From Bacteroides bouchesdurhonensis (GTDB taxonomy: Bacteria; Bacteroidota; Bacteroidia; Bacteroidales; Bacteroidaceae): DNA of 64,000 bases. The position numbers and the translations under genes were made by a program. Numbering within the stretch: the first letter of the stretch is position 1; each line of letters starts with the position of its first letter. The stretch is taken from the NCBI RefSeq assembly GCF_900155865.1, contig NZ_LT707006.1:5067779-5131778 (forward strand). The letters run 5' to 3'. The notes beneath the pieces were generated by a model that saw only the letters and a program-made list of their open reading frames with translations, did not search any database and had not been told where the DNA came from. Shown piece by piece: positions 55,073 to 64,000 of the stretch.

Positions 55073-57025
55073 TTAATTGACATTAATACCAAAGATAATT
55101 GCACGTTTATCAGCTGCCTCCTCAGCAGTATTAAATTTGATGGTAGAAGTAGCCGTTATTCCCGTTAATGTGAATTCATAATAATCAGAATCAGCAGGGG
55201 TAATCGTAAATGGAGAATTACCCGTAGCTCCAACATTCCCTACCAGATCGATTTGTTTGGTAGCTTCTCCTCCTTCAAAAGTTCCACCATTTTCAATGGT
55301 CACCTTCAAAATCCCAGACTTTCCCTTCCAACCGACAGCATAAAAAGCCAGTTTAGTTTTGGCAGTTCCTAATACAGGTGAACTCCAAACGCCTGCTAAC
55401 TTCGTTGTTCCAAGTTTCACAACAGGATATTCCGTCTCTTCGGTTCCAATCTTAACAATACCTCCGTAAGCTGCATCAGATGAATTGGTCCAGTCCTTTG
55501 CAGGTAATGTGATATTACTTGTATAAACAGGACCTGTCGGTTCAGGATCACTGCCACCTCCTAAAAATTCAAAGTCTGTAATAGTCTTCATACCAGGAGC
55601 ACCAAATGCATATTTAAGAGTTCCAAGGATAACAACTTCCTTCCCTAGATTATCAGGATGATCCACTAAGTTCAAAGCAGGTCTAGCAGTCGGGCTATCT
55701 TTACCAAAACCAATTACCATACATTTTGTATAATCAGTTTCTTCTTTAGAAGCTGCTATGAGAATAGCAGAATTACGAATATCATCCAATCCAAAAACAA
55801 CATCTTCAGGAGCATCTACAGTATTTGCATCATTACCATTCTTTACTCCGCCAACAATATAGCCTTTAACCCACGCAATAGCAGTACCGTTAGCAGAAGT
55901 CAACGTCAATGCTTTCGTTACATCATACGGATTATCTTTAGAGTTATCTGTAACAGGAGGTTCCGGATCTACAATTTCTTCACCTTTACCATGTGCTACA
56001 ACAAAATTCTGTACTTCCCATGTACTACCTGTCACTTCGGTACTAGTATACTTCAATGCAATTGTTACACTACTTTGCCCTATAAACTCAGCAGGAATAC
56101 CAACATTACCTGAGCTTACAAAAGTAAAACTGTTACCTGATGCCATCACAATTGGAAGATTAGTCCATGTAGCCTGTGACACATTTCCCGTATAATCTTT
56201 ACTAATCATCAACTGATGATAATCTTTAATCGTAGCAGCATCTGCATAGTTGATGGCATGTTTGAATGTTATATAAGCTTCTGTTTCCTGTGACAAATTA
56301 ATAGTAGGAGCCACCAGCCAAGTCTCAGACGGGAATTTACCTTCGGCTGACCCACCTTTAATCATTGCAGAGCTATAATCATTTATCCAACTCAGAGTTC
56401 CTGATACTGAAACACTTGTAAATCCACCTAAAGACGATTTGAATGATTCGTTAATATAAGCATCTGTCGGTCCTTCACTACTACCGTCACCAATTTCCAC
56501 ATCACCTGTTGAAGTATGTAAAACAGCAGCTGTTATATCAATTAAACCTGTAACTCCGCAGTACTTACTGGCATAGTTACCTTTAATTTTAACAGACATG
56601 CCTAAATTACCATTATTATCTTTGACATTCAACTTATCACGCAAATCTCCTGCCGGTAACTTCACTGCAATAATCTTGGCTGTACTTGTTTCACTGGTAG
56701 TTGCCGCAATCACAATATTAGTATTCACATTAAAGTTAGAGGTTACAAATTCATTACCTGCAAAAACAGGTTCTCCACTTGCATCTACTCCATCATATTT
56801 ATTGTTCATACAACCGACAATATATCCTTCTACCCAAATATCCGTACCACTTTTCTTGATAAGATAACTAGTTACGTCATAAGGATTATTTTTAGAGCCA
56901 TCGCCCACCAATTCAGAATCATCACCTCCTTCTTTTATATCATAAGGTGCAGGGACATCACTACATCCACTAAATGTGATCACTGCAAGCAGCGTCAAGA
57001 ATAAAGCATTTAGAATCTTTTTCAT
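55073..57025 (-). CDS. Surface lipoprotein with two OB-fold-like (DUF6359) domains
   Basis: A 650-residue lipoprotein (lipobox FSGC, Cys21). Two similar domains begin NPYDVTSYLIKKSGTDIWVEGYIVG (about 48-165) and NPYDVTKALTLTSANGTAIAWVKGYIVG (about 365-490), typical of DUF6359, an OB-fold-like module. Between them (about 190-345) is a jelly-roll region like the choice-of-anchor J domain. The C-terminal 150 residues form another beta domain. OB-like folds often bind nucleic acid or sugar. It is encoded downstream of a TonB receptor and DUF5689 protein and near nucleases, so nucleic acid binding at the surface is plausible but unproved. Confidence 0.75.
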   Translation of the reverse strand: MKKILNALFLTLLAVITFSGCSDVPAPYDIKEGGDDSELVGDGSKNNPYDVTSYLIKKSGTDIWVEGYIVGCMNNKYDGVDASGEPVFAGNEFVTSNFNVNTNIVIAATTSETSTAKIIAVKLPAGDLRDKLNVKDNNGNLGMSVKIKGNYASKYCGVTGLIDITAAVLHTSTGDVEIGDGSSEGPTDAYINESFKSSLGGFTSVSVSGTLSWINDYSSAMIKGGSAEGKFPSETWLVAPTINLSQETEAYITFKHAINYADAATIKDYHQLMISKDYTGNVSQATWTNLPIVMASGNSFTFVSSGNVGIPAEFIGQSSVTIALKYTSTEVTGSTWEVQNFVVAHGKGEEIVDPEPPVTDNSKDNPYDVTKALTLTSANGTAIAWVKGYIVGGVKNGNDANTVDAPEDVVFGLDDIRNSAILIAASKEETDYTKCMVIGFGKDSPTARPALNLVDHPDNLGKEVVILGTLKYAFGAPGMKTITDFEFLGGGSDPEPTGPVYTSNITLPAKDWTNSSDAAYGGIVKIGTEETEYPVVKLGTTKLAGVWSSPVLGTAKTKLAFYAVGWKGKSGILKVTIENGGTFEGGEATKQIDLVGNVGATGNSPFTITPADSDYYEFTLTGITATSTIKFNTAEEAADKRAIIFGINVN

Positions 57026-57045
57026 AATTGTCTATTGTTAGTTTA

Positions 57046-57909
57046 TTAATTATTTTGTTTGATATCAGCACTGGTACGAATAAGCAATTGCCAATTATTG
57101 TTATAGCGAGTCAATATACCAGTTACATCAGTATTTCCTTCCGGAAGCACATCTTTCGAGAAATTTGCATAAATACTAGTATGAGCTACTGCCTTACATG
57201 CTGTACCATCTGCAAAATTGATACTACGCTCTACAAAACTCAAAGTAGGACTTGCAATATCCGATTCCGGTGCAAAAGCCACCTTACCATTTGCTTCAGG
57301 GAACTTCACATTTTTCAGTGTTACCAATAACGGAGCACGCTTCATATCTATAGCCGCCAATTCCGTTGCATTAGAAATCTCAAGCGGTTTCAACTCTTCA
57401 TAAAACATTTGCGGCTTATTAATGATACGCACTCTTTGCTTCCACTCATACTCCGGCATACGACCTACCTTACCTTCATAAGTAGTACCTATCTGAGCTA
57501 ATTTACGATAACTACCAATCTGCAAACCTTCGCAATTGATAACCACTTTCTGACCTACCGGACAAGCTGCATAAAGTCCTGTATTGTTCACACCTACAAT
57601 AATAGCTCCCGTTTCGTCAGCTACGACCAATTGCTTGTAGATATTTCCACTTTCATCATCTCCTACAATCACGCCTTCAATACGTGTTTTGCCTTCCATG
57701 GTGGTATAAGTATCCGAACTAGTATCTATAAATCCATCATATTTCTCTTTCAAGTTGGCTATTGAAATAGTACGTCCAGGCTCGATCGAGTTATTACCAA
57801 ACGCATTGCCTGTAACCGGAGTATCAAAGTCATTCATGCACGAAGTAAAACTTGAAGCGCATATCAACATTCCAACACATCCTATAGATAATATTTTCTT
57901 CATATTCAT
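57046..57909 (-). CDS. DUF5689 lipoprotein
   Basis: A 287-residue lipoprotein (lipobox FTSC). ISIANLKEKYDG, TRIEGVIVGDDESGNIYKQLVVADETGAIIVGV and YPVGQKVVINCEGLQIG-like segments match DUF5689, an OB-fold-like family found with TonB receptors and extracellular nucleases. It follows the receptor gene after 34 bp and precedes the DUF6359 protein by 20 bp. It is likely a surface partner of the receptor. Confidence 0.8.
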   Translation of the reverse strand: MNMKKILSIGCVGMLICASSFTSCMNDFDTPVTGNAFGNNSIEPGRTISIANLKEKYDGFIDTSSDTYTTMEGKTRIEGVIVGDDESGNIYKQLVVADETGAIIVGVNNTGLYAACPVGQKVVINCEGLQIGSYRKLAQIGTTYEGKVGRMPEYEWKQRVRIINKPQMFYEELKPLEISNATELAAIDMKRAPLLVTLKNVKFPEANGKVAFAPESDIASPTLSFVERSINFADGTACKAVAHTSIYANFSKDVLPEGNTDVTGILTRYNNNWQLLIRTSADIKQNN

Positions 57910-57943
57910 TTTTCTTTATTTATTAATTGGGCTGATAACACAT

Positions 57944-60475
57944 TTAGAATCTGTAGCCGATATTCATGAATGCATTGATGGCCGGCGCATAATAATATTT
58001 AGAGTTCTTAGAGAACATATAAGTACGCATAGAACCATCATCATAAGTATCGTCACGATTTTGTTCATAACCACCTGTACGCATATTAGTATTATTCAGA
58101 ACATTATTCACGCTAAGATTAAGACTGATGCTTTTGCCATTTCTCAAACGAATATACTTTCCAATAGAAGCATCAAGCATGAAACCACCTTTTAGTTTTT
58201 CTTGTGAAGGAACTGTTACACCTACCAGATTGCCGTTAGCGTCTACTGAACCATCATTATCACGAGTCAATACACTCTCCAAACGACGATAAGCAGAGAA
58301 ATCCAGATAGATACGATCATAGTAATTACCAGACAGGTTAAAGAACCAACCTTTAATATTGTAATCCAGACTTAAGCTATAAGCTGAAAGTGGAGTCCCG
58401 TTAGCACGCATACCTTTTGCATATACCCGGTCGGGATTAGATTCACTCTCACTTTCATAAGTACGTGTAGCAACCGGATTGTTCATATATTCAGCTTCCG
58501 ACCATGTACCGATAGCTGTCAAAGACAAATTGCTAGTCAAACGGAAAGTAGCAGCAGCCTCCACACCCCAATGTTCTTTCTTTATACCGTTCATTGACAA
58601 ATAAGTAAAGCGAGATTCATTGTCATTATAAAAAGCTTCCAATTCTACCTGATTCTGGAAACGGGTATAATATCCTGTAATACGTCCCATCACAATAGGA
58701 GTATTAAAATTATAAGTGAAATCACCACCATACACTCGTTCAGTCTTCAAGTCATTTACAAAATCGTTCTTGATACGTGGAGCAACAAATGAGTTATATG
58801 CCAATGGAGCACGATCTTCATAACCAGCGTTCAATGTAAATGAATGGTTACCATTAAGGAAGTAAGTCAAACCAGCTTTGACACCACCTTCCAGGAATTT
58901 AGCAGTACCACTGCTACCCAAAGATTTCAACGGAGCACGACCGTTACGCATCAAACCTTCACGAAACATTTGTGTAGAACCGATCTTACCGGAAGCAAAA
59001 TAGTTGAATGAACCGCTTTTGCCCTGATAACGCAACCAGGTGCTTTGTTTGTTCACAAAGATATTGTAGTTATAACCAAACTTATCACCTTCCCCGATAC
59101 GACGATTCGGATGATCCAAATCATTCTGGATAATGCTAGAGTTTTCACCATAGTCGCGCACTGAGAACTTATCGATATCAGTGTACAACACGCCACCCAG
59201 CAAATCTTTCATTTTCTTGAAATGCATTCCTTTTGTCGTATTCACAGCAATACCGGCTGTATAACTGCTATGATCATTGATGGTGTGATTAAATACAGAA
59301 TTGAAATTAAATGCTAATTGGTCATTATGACGTTCTTCTACATAATACAAAGTTTCCTTATCCAATGCATTTGCTTGTTGATTAGAGAAATACATCAAAT
59401 CCCAGTCAAGCTGACGATACGCCTTATTATGCTTCCATAAGTCAGTTACTTCATTAAACTGCTCTAACTGTTCGGGTGTAGGAACATCATTATAAACATT
59501 GAATATTGAGCTAGGCAATTTCTTATAATAATCAGGACGTGGGTCAGAAGCATTTCCATTCCATCCCAATGCACTGGTTCCATAACTACTATATTTAAAT
59601 CCTGCACTTGTCACCAATTTCATGTCTTCTTTAATTTTGAAATCCCATGTTGCAACAGCAGAAGGCTCGAAAGAATTTACCACGCGTGCATTACGTTTCT
59701 TTCCGTTCTGATATCCCCAGTTAGGATTATAATAGTGACTATTAGCTAAATAATAAGCTTCTTCTGTAGATGCCCCTTGTTGTCCACGTTCCGTAGGAGC
59801 TCCCCAAGTAGCAATTGATAAACTATGTTTGTCATTAAAGACTTTCTCTGCTGCCAGAAAATAAGAAAAAGCATTGTAGAAGGTACCTTCGATATTTCCT
59901 TCATTTGCCCAACGATAACCAGCTGATCCGGTAAATGCCCAACCATTCTTCATCAGGCCTGTGGAATAAGTATACATTCCACGCAAAATATAACTACGAT
60001 TACATCCTGACAATGACAGTTTTGATCCTGCTGAATATTGGCTGGCACGAAGATCAATATTCGTCGATCCTCCAATCGCTCCAAAAGTAAAGTTGTTGAT
60101 TTCAAAAGGACTAATCCCCTCTTTGTTTCGGGTAGCATCATTTAATCCTCCGATCAATCCGTAACTGAAACGTCCTGTTTCTACATCATTAAACTGCACG
60201 CCGTTAATGTACATGTCATTGTACTGAGAATCGTATCCTCTCACACGAAATCTCATCGGACTAAACAAATAACCAACATTAGACAGATAAACATCATTGT
60301 TTGAAGAGACAAGTGCCTGCACACTTTGAGCGGCATCATCATCATCGTTCAACTGTGATTCTGTGAACATGAAAGAAGCATTGTCTTCACGAGCGTTTTG
60401 TTTTGCCTTTTGCTGCGCAAAAATAGTTGGCGCCAAACAAAATAATACGATCGCTAACCCTAATCGTTGTTTCAT
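57944..60475 (-). CDS. TonB-dependent receptor
   Basis: An 843-residue outer-membrane receptor with a signal peptide (LFCLAPTIFAQ). The plug is short: RFRVRGYDSQYNDMYINGVQFND near residues 78-100. The rest is a beta-barrel ending in NAFMNIGYRF. It lacks the N-terminal carboxypeptidase-like domain of SusC proteins. It is the first gene of an operon with two OB-fold-like lipoproteins and lies between endonuclease genes, so uptake of nucleic acid fragments or nucleosides is a reasonable inference. Confidence 0.85.
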   Translation of the reverse strand: MKQRLGLAIVLFCLAPTIFAQQKAKQNAREDNASFMFTESQLNDDDDAAQSVQALVSSNNDVYLSNVGYLFSPMRFRVRGYDSQYNDMYINGVQFNDVETGRFSYGLIGGLNDATRNKEGISPFEINNFTFGAIGGSTNIDLRASQYSAGSKLSLSGCNRSYILRGMYTYSTGLMKNGWAFTGSAGYRWANEGNIEGTFYNAFSYFLAAEKVFNDKHSLSIATWGAPTERGQQGASTEEAYYLANSHYYNPNWGYQNGKKRNARVVNSFEPSAVATWDFKIKEDMKLVTSAGFKYSSYGTSALGWNGNASDPRPDYYKKLPSSIFNVYNDVPTPEQLEQFNEVTDLWKHNKAYRQLDWDLMYFSNQQANALDKETLYYVEERHNDQLAFNFNSVFNHTINDHSSYTAGIAVNTTKGMHFKKMKDLLGGVLYTDIDKFSVRDYGENSSIIQNDLDHPNRRIGEGDKFGYNYNIFVNKQSTWLRYQGKSGSFNYFASGKIGSTQMFREGLMRNGRAPLKSLGSSGTAKFLEGGVKAGLTYFLNGNHSFTLNAGYEDRAPLAYNSFVAPRIKNDFVNDLKTERVYGGDFTYNFNTPIVMGRITGYYTRFQNQVELEAFYNDNESRFTYLSMNGIKKEHWGVEAAATFRLTSNLSLTAIGTWSEAEYMNNPVATRTYESESESNPDRVYAKGMRANGTPLSAYSLSLDYNIKGWFFNLSGNYYDRIYLDFSAYRRLESVLTRDNDGSVDANGNLVGVTVPSQEKLKGGFMLDASIGKYIRLRNGKSISLNLSVNNVLNNTNMRTGGYEQNRDDTYDDGSMRTYMFSKNSKYYYAPAINAFMNIGYRF

Positions 60476-60675
60476 AATTTAATTTATATTAATGTTAATT
60501 GGTCTCTACCATTAAATCGTTGTTAAAATAATAGGTCGTACAAAATAACAAAGAATTTAATAGATAGCAATGAAATTAATGAAAAAAATACATGGATTTG
60601 AAGGTTTTTCCGTTTTCTTTTTAGATATTTGTCACAGATATGATATATAGCTCACTTTTAAAATCGATTTTAAAG

Positions 60676-61701
60676 ATGAAAAAAAGTTTAATGACTTTAG
60701 GCATACTCGCTCTTTTTGTCCTCATGGCCTATGGACAAGAAAAGAAATATGCGCTATACAGTGTTGCATTTTACAATATGGAGAATCTTTTTGACACCAT
60801 CCATGATGAGGGGAAAAATGATTACGAGTATTTGCCTAATGGTACCAATCAGTGGAATACGATGAAGTACAAGGCTAAACTGAAGAATATGTCAGAAGTA
60901 TTAAGCAAGCTTGCAACTGACAAACTTCCGATGGGTCCCGCTATTATTGGTGTATCCGAAATTGAAAACTACAGAGTGCTGGAAGATCTCTTAAAACAAC
61001 CGGCATTAGCAGACAGAGGATATAAATATATCCATTATGAGGGAGAAGATCAACGTGGAGTAGACTGTGCTTTCTTCTATAACCCAGAATTGTTTGAGCT
61101 TGACCATAGTAAACTCTTACCTTATATATATATAAATGATACTATTCACAAAACCCGCGGTTTCTTGATTGCTAGTGGCAAAATAGCAGGTGAGAAGATG
61201 CACTTTATCGTAAACCACTGGCCTTCACGTGGAGCGGCCTCTCCTGCTCGCGAACGTGCCGGAGAACAAGTTAGAGCAATAAAGGACTCTTTACTAAGGG
61301 AAGATCCGGAAGCTAAAATTGTTATCATGGGAGATATGAACGATGATCCGATGGACAAGAGCATGGCTGTTTCACTCGGAGCCAAACGTAAACCAAACGA
61401 GGTCGGTCCCACAGATCTGTATAATCCATGGTGGGACACACTGAGAAAAGGATATGGTACCCTGATGTATAAAGGAAAATGGAACCTATTTGACCAAATC
61501 GTCTTCACTGGAAATCTACTGGGCACCGACCGCAGTACACTAAAGTACTATAAGCATGAAATCTTCAACAAAGATTTTATGTTTCAAAAAGACGGTAAAT
61601 ATAAAGGATACCCCAAACGTACACAAGCCGGAGGAGTGTGGCTCAATGGATATAGTGACCACTTACCGACTATTATCTATCTAATAAAAGAGGTTAAATA
61701 A
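60676..61701 (+). CDS. Endonuclease/exonuclease/phosphatase-family protein, exported
   Basis: A 341-residue protein with a signal peptide (MTLGILALFVLMAYGQ). ATG 60676 is chosen over 60640 because the signal then starts normally. The EEP fold shows AFYNMENLFDTIHD, GVSEIEN (metal-binding Glu), HFIVNHWPSRG, IVIMGDMNDDP and a final GYSDHLPT with the catalytic His. It could cut DNA/RNA or remove phosphate. It diverges from the TonB receptor and is followed by a NUC endonuclease, forming part of a nucleic acid degradation locus. Confidence 0.9.
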   Translation: MKKSLMTLGILALFVLMAYGQEKKYALYSVAFYNMENLFDTIHDEGKNDYEYLPNGTNQWNTMKYKAKLKNMSEVLSKLATDKLPMGPAIIGVSEIENYRVLEDLLKQPALADRGYKYIHYEGEDQRGVDCAFFYNPELFELDHSKLLPYIYINDTIHKTRGFLIASGKIAGEKMHFIVNHWPSRGAASPARERAGEQVRAIKDSLLREDPEAKIVIMGDMNDDPMDKSMAVSLGAKRKPNEVGPTDLYNPWWDTLRKGYGTLMYKGKWNLFDQIVFTGNLLGTDRSTLKYYKHEIFNKDFMFQKDGKYKGYPKRTQAGGVWLNGYSDHLPTIIYLIKEVK

Positions 61702-61753
61702 GTCTCTTGAGATTCCTTCTGTTTATTCCTAAACTTATAAAATTCTATCTAAG

Positions 61754-62890
61754 ATGGCGAAGCAATTATTTAAGCTATTCACATTCTTCTTTATCAGTTA
61801 CATTATCGTATCATGTAGCGAACAGGATCTACCCGACATTCCCGGAAACTCGGATAATACCGACCAAGGAATTGCCGTTATTGATCAAAGTGAAATAAAT
61901 GCAGAAGGAGGTGGATTTATTATCCGCATCAAAACAGCTGGTGCATGGCAAGCCAAAAGTAGCGCAACATGGTGTACATTAAACCAAACATCCGGAAATG
62001 GCAATAGCTCTATCACAGGATATCTGCAAGCAAATACCGGTGCAGAACGTAACGTTACAATTACCATTGAGGCAGGAAAAGAAAGTGCCACGCTTGTATT
62101 GACACAAACGGGCAGTAATGGAGGAACATCTTCCAACTATTCCGGAAGAGTTGAAATTCCTAGGTTAAAAGGGGGAAACATGAATTTATTCATTACTCAT
62201 ACAACTACTGTTAATGGAAAAGAATTACCGACGTTCAGCATAGAATACGATTGCACACAGAAAAGTGCACGATGGTCAGCTTGTACCTTTAGTACAGCAA
62301 CACCGGATAATGATGCAGGTCGTGGAGACAGATTTACGGAAGATCCGAAAATACCTGTCCAATACCAAACATCCTACTCGGATTATACCAATTCTGGATA
62401 CAGCAGAGGCCATTTGGTAGCTTCAAGTGACAGACAATATTCCGAAGAAGCCAATTTGCAAACATTCTATATGTCAAATATCAATCCTCAGATTCAAAAC
62501 GGATTTAATGGCGGTATATGGGCTAATCTGGAAAAATGCGTTCAGAAATGGGGAACAATTACTAACGATCAGGATACTCTTTATGCTGTTAAGGGAGGAA
62601 CTATTGACCAACAAGGTAACATTATCAAGTATTTGAAAGAAAATAATACTATTCCTGTGCCTAAATATTTCTATATGGCAATTCTTTCACTAAAAGGTGG
62701 TGAATATCATGCAATAGGTTTCTGGTTTGAACATAAATCCTATGAGAAAGGCGAAAGTTATAAAAGCTATGCAATTTCAATTGATAAATTGGAAGAATAC
62801 ACAGGTATAGATTTCTTCCACAATCTTCCAGATAATATAGAAAACACGGTGGAAGCCAATTATAAGGAAAGCGACTGGAGCTGGAATTAA
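61754..62890 (+). CDS. BACON-domain DNA/RNA endonuclease lipoprotein
   Basis: A 378-residue lipoprotein (lipobox IVSC). Residues about 40-120 form a BACON-type Ig-like domain (INAEGGGFIIRIKTAGAWQAKS; ATWCTLNQTSGNGN; ITIEAGKESATLVLTQ). Residues 135-378 form a NUC endonuclease domain closely related to the gene at 52086. The active-site motif reads YSRGHLVASSD, with Ser replacing the usual Asp of DRGH while the catalytic His remains; MSNINPQIQNGFNGGIW supplies the metal-binding Asn. Activity is likely but could be altered by the substitution. Confidence 0.9.
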   Translation: MAKQLFKLFTFFFISYIIVSCSEQDLPDIPGNSDNTDQGIAVIDQSEINAEGGGFIIRIKTAGAWQAKSSATWCTLNQTSGNGNSSITGYLQANTGAERNVTITIEAGKESATLVLTQTGSNGGTSSNYSGRVEIPRLKGGNMNLFITHTTTVNGKELPTFSIEYDCTQKSARWSACTFSTATPDNDAGRGDRFTEDPKIPVQYQTSYSDYTNSGYSRGHLVASSDRQYSEEANLQTFYMSNINPQIQNGFNGGIWANLEKCVQKWGTITNDQDTLYAVKGGTIDQQGNIIKYLKENNTIPVPKYFYMAILSLKGGEYHAIGFWFEHKSYEKGESYKSYAISIDKLEEYTGIDFFHNLPDNIENTVEANYKESDWSWN

Positions 62891-62916
62891 TCAAGTATAT
62901 TCATTTAAAAAGTAAG

Positions 62917-62966
62917 ATGGCATATGCAGATGACCGCCAACTCTCATCTCATATGCCATTTTTATT
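62917..62966. terminator. Terminator after the BACON endonuclease
   Basis: ATGGCATATGCAGATGA and TCATCTCATATGCCAT form a long stem with one bulge around a 10-nt loop, followed by TTTTTATTG. It lies 27 bp after the stop. Confidence 0.9.
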
Positions 62967-63197
62967 GTAATTTTTCTATCTCCTACCTAAAATCTTATCC
63001 GTTTGGGCATAGTGTTCCAAAAGAAGCCTGACAAGTTCTTCTGATAGTTTCTTTTATAATCATGTGCTATGCGGTTTTATTCTGTCTGCTTCAGATTTCT
63101 TCAATCATCAATATAGCGTTTGCTGTATATCCCTATCATATGTTCTTTCAACATTGATAGTCAGCTTACTCTATTCTAGAATTTCATCGAATGTTAT
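62967..63197. other. Spacer without recognised genes
   Basis: About 230 bases between the terminator and the end of the propeller gene. I see no gene, repeat or signal in it. Confidence 0.5.
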
Positions 63198-64000
63198 TTA
63201 TTTCAGTGCCGACAGGTCATATCTGATAATGGCATCATCCGTATTTACAGCATAAAGGTATCTTTGGTTGTTATCAACTGAGATTATCCTAATTCGTTCA
63301 CCAAGATCGACCTTATAAATGTAATTGCCATTCCAGTCAAATACATCCAGTTGAGAAATAGGGGCTGTCTCAATGTTCGCCTTATCACTGACTTTTCCCC
63401 CCTTGGAGGATAGCGCGAATATATATTGGTCCGTGCATTCTCCTTCGTCAAAATAAGACTTGCGGTTATCTATTTCTAATTCTGTTTGTACATTAAATGT
63501 TTTTCCACCGGGATAAATTTGCTTTATCGAGGCCTGTTCAAGGTCTACTATACCGATAAGGTTAATCTTGCTATACAGTAACACTGCTTTTTTGCGGTCG
63601 GGCTTCAAGAGCCTGTTCGATTCTTTTAAAAAAGGATCAATCATTCCGGTGAAGTTCTCGTAAACAATATTACGTTTTACACCGTCCGTTTTACAATCGT
63701 AAAACTCCCAAAAGAAGTTGCAGTTATCAGTTATTCCTGACCTCAGAGGATCCTTGGTCATCATCAACTCCGATTGATTTATTTCATAGACACTGTTGGA
63801 AGCCAAGAACAAATTCTTTTTTTTGCCTTTCTCAAAAGTGTACTTTCGGTCATAAACCGTTTCTCCAGCTTCAATAGATTTCCGTATGTTCAGTACAGCT
63901 AAATAATTAGGGTAAGACTGAATCATAATCTTAGGCTCGCCTTCTTCCATAAACCACTGACTTAGCCGTCCGAAAACAATCACTTCATTCGGGCCTCCTC
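63198..64000 (-). CDS. BF3164-type propeller protein, partial (window edge)
   Basis: The frame is open from the stop at 63198 to the window end, so the N-terminus is missing. The visible 267 residues begin GGPNEVIVFGRLSQWF and contain repeated propeller strands (LDVFDWNGNYIYKVDLGERIRI, YLYAVNTDDAIIRYDL at the end), as in the BF3164/TolB-like 6-bladed propeller lipoproteins. Role unknown. Confidence 0.75.
   Translation of the reverse strand, partial: GGPNEVIVFGRLSQWFMEEGEPKIMIQSYPNYLAVLNIRKSIEAGETVYDRKYTFEKGKKKNLFLASNSVYEINQSELMMTKDPLRSGITDNCNFFWEFYDCKTDGVKRNIVYENFTGMIDPFLKESNRLLKPDRKKAVLLYSKINLIGIVDLEQASIKQIYPGGKTFNVQTELEIDNRKSYFDEGECTDQYIFALSSKGGKVSDKANIETAPISQLDVFDWNGNYIYKVDLGERIRIISVDNNQRYLYAVNTDDAIIRYDLSALK

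Overview
The window looks like a Bacteroides chromosome. It carries SusC/SusD and TonB-receptor loci, many Bacteroidota-only domain families (lamin-tail lipoprotein, DUF4922, DUF5689, BF3164-type propellers), the -33 TTTG / -7 TAnnTTTG promoter type, and housekeeping genes of Bacteroides type (glycyl-tRNA synthetase, topoisomerase IV subunit A). The species cannot be fixed from the sequence alone.

Layout. 1-8.1 kb: a decaying radical-SAM peptide (RiPP) cluster of the GG-Bacteroidales type. It holds the tail of a pseudo-rSAM protein, a deleted glycosyltransferase, a C39-peptidase ABC exporter with an amber codon fused to a glycosyltransferase tail, a double-glycine precursor with an amber codon in its leader, an IS1182-family insertion, a frameshifted beta-propeller lipoprotein, and an intact radical-SAM maturase plus pseudo-rSAM partner. 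8.1-9.0 kb is gene-poor. 9.0-18.7 kb: a co-directional run with a lamin-tail lipoprotein, a sodium:solute symporter, a glycosyltransferase/HIT-like fusion, a SpoIID protein and a murT-murK-murQ-like MurNAc recycling set. 18.7-25.6 kb: AAA/DUF4143 ATPase, FKBP-like lipoprotein, glyS, apbE, a Gfo/Idh oxidoreductase, a small membrane protein and an HU-like protein. The HU-like gene's 5' leader carries four CCCGGG palindromes at an exact 23-bp pitch.

25.8-37.3 kb is the most unusual part: two diverging gene sets around an ECF sigma factor. Each set has a large secreted-looking cargo protein with Gly/Ser/Cys-rich tracts and a shared CMSQD...IYVCGxGW motif. One cargo has an HExxH metallopeptidase site; the other has a possible Cys/His hydrolase. 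Each set also has a DUF6734-like glycosyltransferase whose C-terminus resembles a PqqD-like recognition domain, and small exported proteins that could be immunity factors. A VKOR-thioredoxin fusion and a GT32 enzyme sit in the left set. My reading, which is inference, is a glycocin-like modification and export system whose substrates are enzymes rather than short peptides.

37.3-43.1 kb: a dead IS4-type transposase, parC, a DUF3316-like barrel protein, an S41 peptidase and tRNA-Leu(UAG). 43.2-51.7 kb: a SusC-SusD-GH3-GH144-like locus, probably for beta-1,2-glucan. 52.1-62.9 kb: two NUC-type endonucleases, an endonuclease/exonuclease/phosphatase protein, a TonB receptor and two surface lipoproteins, consistent with use of extracellular nucleic acid. 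A second, apparently identical IS1182-family copy sits inside this locus in inverted orientation to the first. The window ends in a partial BF3164-type propeller protein.
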